Assembly: GCA_002731295.1 (NCBI GenBank)
Contig: PCBE01000056.1
Span: 1-6,817, forward strand
DNA from: Acidiferrobacteraceae bacterium
GTDB lineage: Bacteria > Pseudomonadota > Gammaproteobacteria > Arenicellales > UBA868
Reading direction: 5' to 3'
DNA: 6,817 bases
How positions within the stretch are numbered: position 1 is the first letter of the stretch; the number at the start of each line of letters is the position of its first letter. A program made the position numbers and the translations under genes. A model generated the notes under the pieces. The model saw nothing but the letters and a program-made list of their open reading frames with translations, was not told the origin of the DNA and did no database searches. Positions 4,089-6,817 of the stretch are shown here, piece by piece.

Positions 4089-6817
4089 TTGCTCCACGTT
4101 TGCTACGGTAACCAGCTTGAAGTGCTTGCCGAACAACTCGCTGAGCACCTTGACAACCACGCGGTTGATCCGCTCGAGCCTGAGCTGATCGCTGTCCAGG
4201 GCCACGCGGTTTCGCGCTGGCTGGCCTTGCGATTAGCTACTGACCGTGGCATTTCAGCCAACAACAAAATGTTGTTTCCTGCCGAGCTGCTTTGGCTGCT
4301 TTTCAGACGCGTGTTGCCGGAGGATGTGCCGCCATTTAATGGGTTCAGTGCACAAACGTTGGCCTGGCGGGTGTTGGCGCTGCTGCAGTCAAAACAGTTT
4401 GTGAGCAGGCATGCAGCCCTTACACATTATCTTGAAACCGCGTCGCCAGTAGGTCAGTGGCAGCTCGCCGAGCGTTTGGGCAGACAGTTCGAGCAATATC
4501 TGATTTATCGGCCGGATTGGATTCAGCAGTGGGAGTCGGAAGGGGACACGCATTGGCAGGCTGCACTGTGGCGGCGCCTGCTGACAACCGGGGATGACCG
4601 ACACTGGCTTAATCTGAGGACGAGACTGGTCAAGATGATGGCACAAGAGCCTGCCGCTGCAGAACGCTTACCTCGGCGTATCAGTCTTTTTGGTCTGCCA
4701 AGACTGTCTGAGGTCTATTTAGGAATTCTGCAGACCATGGCGGTCTATTGTGATGTGCGAATTTATGCACTCAATTACTCGTCCGTGTTCTGGGCGGATA
4801 TTGTGAGTGACAAGGAACGCACGCGGCAGGTACTCAGTAACCAGAGTGGGCTGGTGGACTATATGGAAACGGGTAACAGCCTGCTCGCCTCTCTGGGGCG
4901 ACAAGGTAGGGCGTACTTTGGTCAACTGCTTGAACTTGATGCGCTCGATGAGGAGGTGTTTCATCCACCCGCTTCAAACACACTACTCGGACAGATCCAG
5001 TCCGATATTTTCTATCTTCGGGAGGGCGGGGATCAGGGCGTACAACGTGAGGTAGAACCGTCGGATAGCTCCATACAGATCCACGTGTGTCACAGTCCGA
5101 TGCGGGAAGTGGAGGTGCTACATGATCGCCTGTTGGATCAGTTTGATCGACAACCGGACCTGGACCCGGCCGAAGTGCTGGTGTTGGTTCCAGACATTGA
5201 AACCTACGCAGCCTATATCGAGGCTGTATTTGGCACGCTCACCGACGACCGGAGAATACCTTTTCGAATCGCGGATTGCGGTCAAAGCCAGCGGACGTCC
5301 CTGATTGAGACTTTCTTCGCACTGCTGGACATGCCGTTTGGGCGCTATGACGCCACTGCAGTGTCTGCGCCCCTGGCTGAGCCCGCTATTCAGAAGCAGT
5401 TCGACTTATCCGGCACTGATGTGGATCAGATCCTGTATTGGGTCCGGGAGAGCGGCATTCGATGGGGTATCGATGCGGCGGATATGACCAGGCTTGAGCT
5501 GCCAGTGGGTGAGGAGAACACCTGGCGACGTGGCAGCGACCGCCTGGTACTGAGTCACGCCCTGCCGCCGGGTGACGTGTTCGATCAACTCGCGCCGTGT
5601 GGTCCTTCGGATACCACAGATGCTCAGGTAGTCGGCCGCTTCCGCAGTTATCTAGAGCTGGTTTTTACGCTGCGAAATGAACTTTCCGGTGAACGCACCG
5701 TTATAGACTGGAACGTTAAAGCCAACAGTTTACTCGACCGTTTCTTTGCCTTGGACGCGAGTAACGAAAGTGAACTGCGCACTCTGCGGGATAGTCTAAC
5801 TGGCGTTGCCTACAGTGCCGAAGCAGCCGGTTACAACGGCACGGTAACGCTAGAGGTTTATCGGCATGACCTTGCCCAACGACTGGCTGTACCGAGTCGC
5901 GGGTTTTTTGGGACTGGTGCGGTGACCTTTGCTGCGCTAGCGGCGGGTCGCTGTCTACCGGCAAAACTGGTTTGTTTGCTGGGTATGAATGACAGTGTGT
6001 ATCCGCGGGCAGATAGTCGCCACGGCTTTGATCTGATTGCCCAGTATCCCCGTGTCAGTGACCGGCGACAAAGAGAAGAAGATCGCCAGGTTTTTCTCGA
6101 CGCAGTGCTGTGTGCTCGCCAGCAGCTTTATATCAGTTACACCGGCCGCGACATCCGTGATGACCGTTCCAAACCGCCGTCAACACTGATCAGTGAACTG
6201 TTTGACTACATAGATCGAACTTCACGGCTACAGGTAAACATGAGCAAGACCAGTTCAGCAATGACCATTCAACACCCGATGCAAGCTTTCAGCGAGCAGT
6301 ATTTTCAAGACAACGCCACGCAATTGTTCAGTTATGCGCGTGAGCTCGTGCGTTCCGGGGATGTTGTTGTCCCCGGCCCCGGTGCGCTGGTCGACGTGCC
6401 ATTGACGCGGACAGAAACCGAATCCGAGATCACACTGGAGAATCTGGTGCAGTTCTTTACGCATCCGGTCAGGGTGTTGTTGCGTGATGTGCTGGACATT
6501 CGTCTTGAATCTGCCGACGTCTTGCTGCAGACGCGAGAGCCTGTTGAGCTGGACTATTACACCAGGATGACGGTGCGCGAAGTCATGCTGGCAGAAAAAC
6601 AGCGAGGTGCAGCCTTTGAAGCAGTGGTTGATCAGCTGCGCGCCGGCGGCAAGGTGCCCATGGGGGCAGTCGGCTTTCGGGCACTGGAGTTTGAGTGGCA
6701 TAAGATTGCACCGCTTTATGACCGTTTACTGTCGGCCGGCTTTAGCGCTGAGGGAGAGGTGATTGAACTGGTGCTAGATGTTGCCGGGACCCGCCTTACA
6801 GGGTCAGTGTCTCCGCT
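4089..6817 (+). CDS. recC: Exodeoxyribonuclease V (RecBCD) subunit gamma, RecC, 3' truncated
   Basis: The frame stays open for 909 codons to the window edge. RecC is the Chi-reading subunit of RecBCD, which processes double-strand breaks for RecA-dependent repair and degrades foreign linear DNA. Blocks matching E. coli RecC as I recall it include MLHVCYGNQLEVL (1-13), EPELIAVQ (30-37), FEQYLIYRPDW (134-144), IQSDIFYL, SIQIHVCHSPMREVEVLHDRLL, ESGIRWGID, LVCLLGMNDSVYP, HGFDLI, RQQLYISYTGRDIRDD and the late block GKVPMGAVGF. The E. coli protein has 1122 residues, so about 200 C-terminal residues are missing, including much of the inactivated nuclease-like domain. The N-terminal helicase-like part lacks a Walker A motif, as expected for RecC, which is not an ATPase. 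Several positions I recall as Chi-contacting in E. coli differ here (see findings). recB and recD should lie downstream. The identity is secure. Confidence 0.96.
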   Translation, partial: MLHVCYGNQLEVLAEQLAEHLDNHAVDPLEPELIAVQGHAVSRWLALRLATDRGISANNKMLFPAELLWLLFRRVLPEDVPPFNGFSAQTLAWRVLALLQSKQFVSRHAALTHYLETASPVGQWQLAERLGRQFEQYLIYRPDWIQQWESEGDTHWQAALWRRLLTTGDDRHWLNLRTRLVKMMAQEPAAAERLPRRISLFGLPRLSEVYLGILQTMAVYCDVRIYALNYSSVFWADIVSDKERTRQVLSNQSGLVDYMETGNSLLASLGRQGRAYFGQLLELDALDEEVFHPPASNTLLGQIQSDIFYLREGGDQGVQREVEPSDSSIQIHVCHSPMREVEVLHDRLLDQFDRQPDLDPAEVLVLVPDIETYAAYIEAVFGTLTDDRRIPFRIADCGQSQRTSLIETFFALLDMPFGRYDATAVSAPLAEPAIQKQFDLSGTDVDQILYWVRESGIRWGIDAADMTRLELPVGEENTWRRGSDRLVLSHALPPGDVFDQLAPCGPSDTTDAQVVGRFRSYLELVFTLRNELSGERTVIDWNVKANSLLDRFFALDASNESELRTLRDSLTGVAYSAEAAGYNGTVTLEVYRHDLAQRLAVPSRGFFGTGAVTFAALAAGRCLPAKLVCLLGMNDSVYPRADSRHGFDLIAQYPRVSDRRQREEDRQVFLDAVLCARQQLYISYTGRDIRDDRSKPPSTLISELFDYIDRTSRLQVNMSKTSSAMTIQHPMQAFSEQYFQDNATQLFSYARELVRSGDVVVPGPGALVDVPLTRTETESEITLENLVQFFTHPVRVLLRDVLDIRLESADVLLQTREPVELDYYTRMTVREVMLAEKQRGAAFEAVVDQLRAGGKVPMGAVGFRALEFEWHKIAPLYDRLLSAGFSAEGEVIELVLDVAGTRLTGSVSP

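Noticed and set aside
4389..4964. - strand open frames of 85 and 81 codons in the recC region
   Set aside because: They are antisense to continuous RecC coding sequence with block-by-block similarity to E. coli RecC.
4807..5487. + strand open frames of 60-82 codons in other frames of the recC region
   Set aside because: These are out-of-frame shadows. RecC is open and conserved across the whole stretch, so they do not indicate a frameshift or broken gene.
6255..6701. - strand open frame of 148 codons at the right end
   Set aside because: This is the longest antisense frame and looks tempting with its Cys/His content, but it lies opposite RecC sequence that matches the family well, and the Cys/His richness comes from the complement of common RecC codons.
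1..6817. Defence island, mobile element or CRISPR
   Set aside because: WYL regulators and RecC can both appear in defence contexts, but there are no transposase, integrase, toxin-antitoxin, Cas or restriction genes, and no direct repeat array was seen. RecC here is the chromosomal repair protein.

Overview
The window looks like a piece of a gammaproteobacterial chromosome with moderate GC content. The main evidence is a recognisable RecC subunit of the RecBCD type, which aligns well with the E. coli protein from its first residues. The neighbours (a CPXCG cysteine-rich protein, a proteobacterial-style pterin carbinolamine dehydratase with an N-terminal CEAC motif, a DUF4864 protein and a WYL regulator) fit an environmental, possibly marine, member of the class. 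I see no tRNA, rRNA, CRISPR array, insertion sequence, integrase or phage gene, and no sign of recent transfer.

Layout, left to right. Bases 1-167 hold the last 54 codons of a membrane fatty acid desaturase-type protein on the + strand. A secreted DUF4864 protein follows at 323-745 (+). Facing it on the - strand are two closely spaced genes, a YbaK/EbsC-family protein (977-1486) and a CPXCG-motif protein (759-953), which probably form a small operon read right to left. Divergent from them is a pterin-4a-carbinolamine dehydratase (1607-1945, +). Next comes a WYL-domain transcriptional regulator (2053-3027, +, GTG start) followed 29 bases later by an EamA/DMT-family transporter (3057-3956, +, probable GTG start), a plausible regulator-transporter pair. 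The right-hand 40% (4089 to the window end) is one uninterrupted frame with a TTG start. It encodes the first 909 residues of RecC and runs off the edge.

The window is a mosaic of small, mostly independent housekeeping or accessory units rather than one pathway. Only two gene pairs look functionally or transcriptionally linked (YbaK-like with CPXCG, and WYL with EamA). RecC should act with RecB and RecD, whose genes are presumably downstream but not visible.

I did not find a previously undescribed system. The most interesting observations are that RecC differs from E. coli at several positions I recall as contacting Chi, which suggests a different Chi sequence; that the YbaK-like protein seems to lack the family's catalytic lysine; and that the WYL regulator sits directly beside an uncharacterised transporter. 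Three successive + strand genes (regulator, transporter, recC) appear to use non-ATG starts, so ATG-only gene calls would misplace or miss them.
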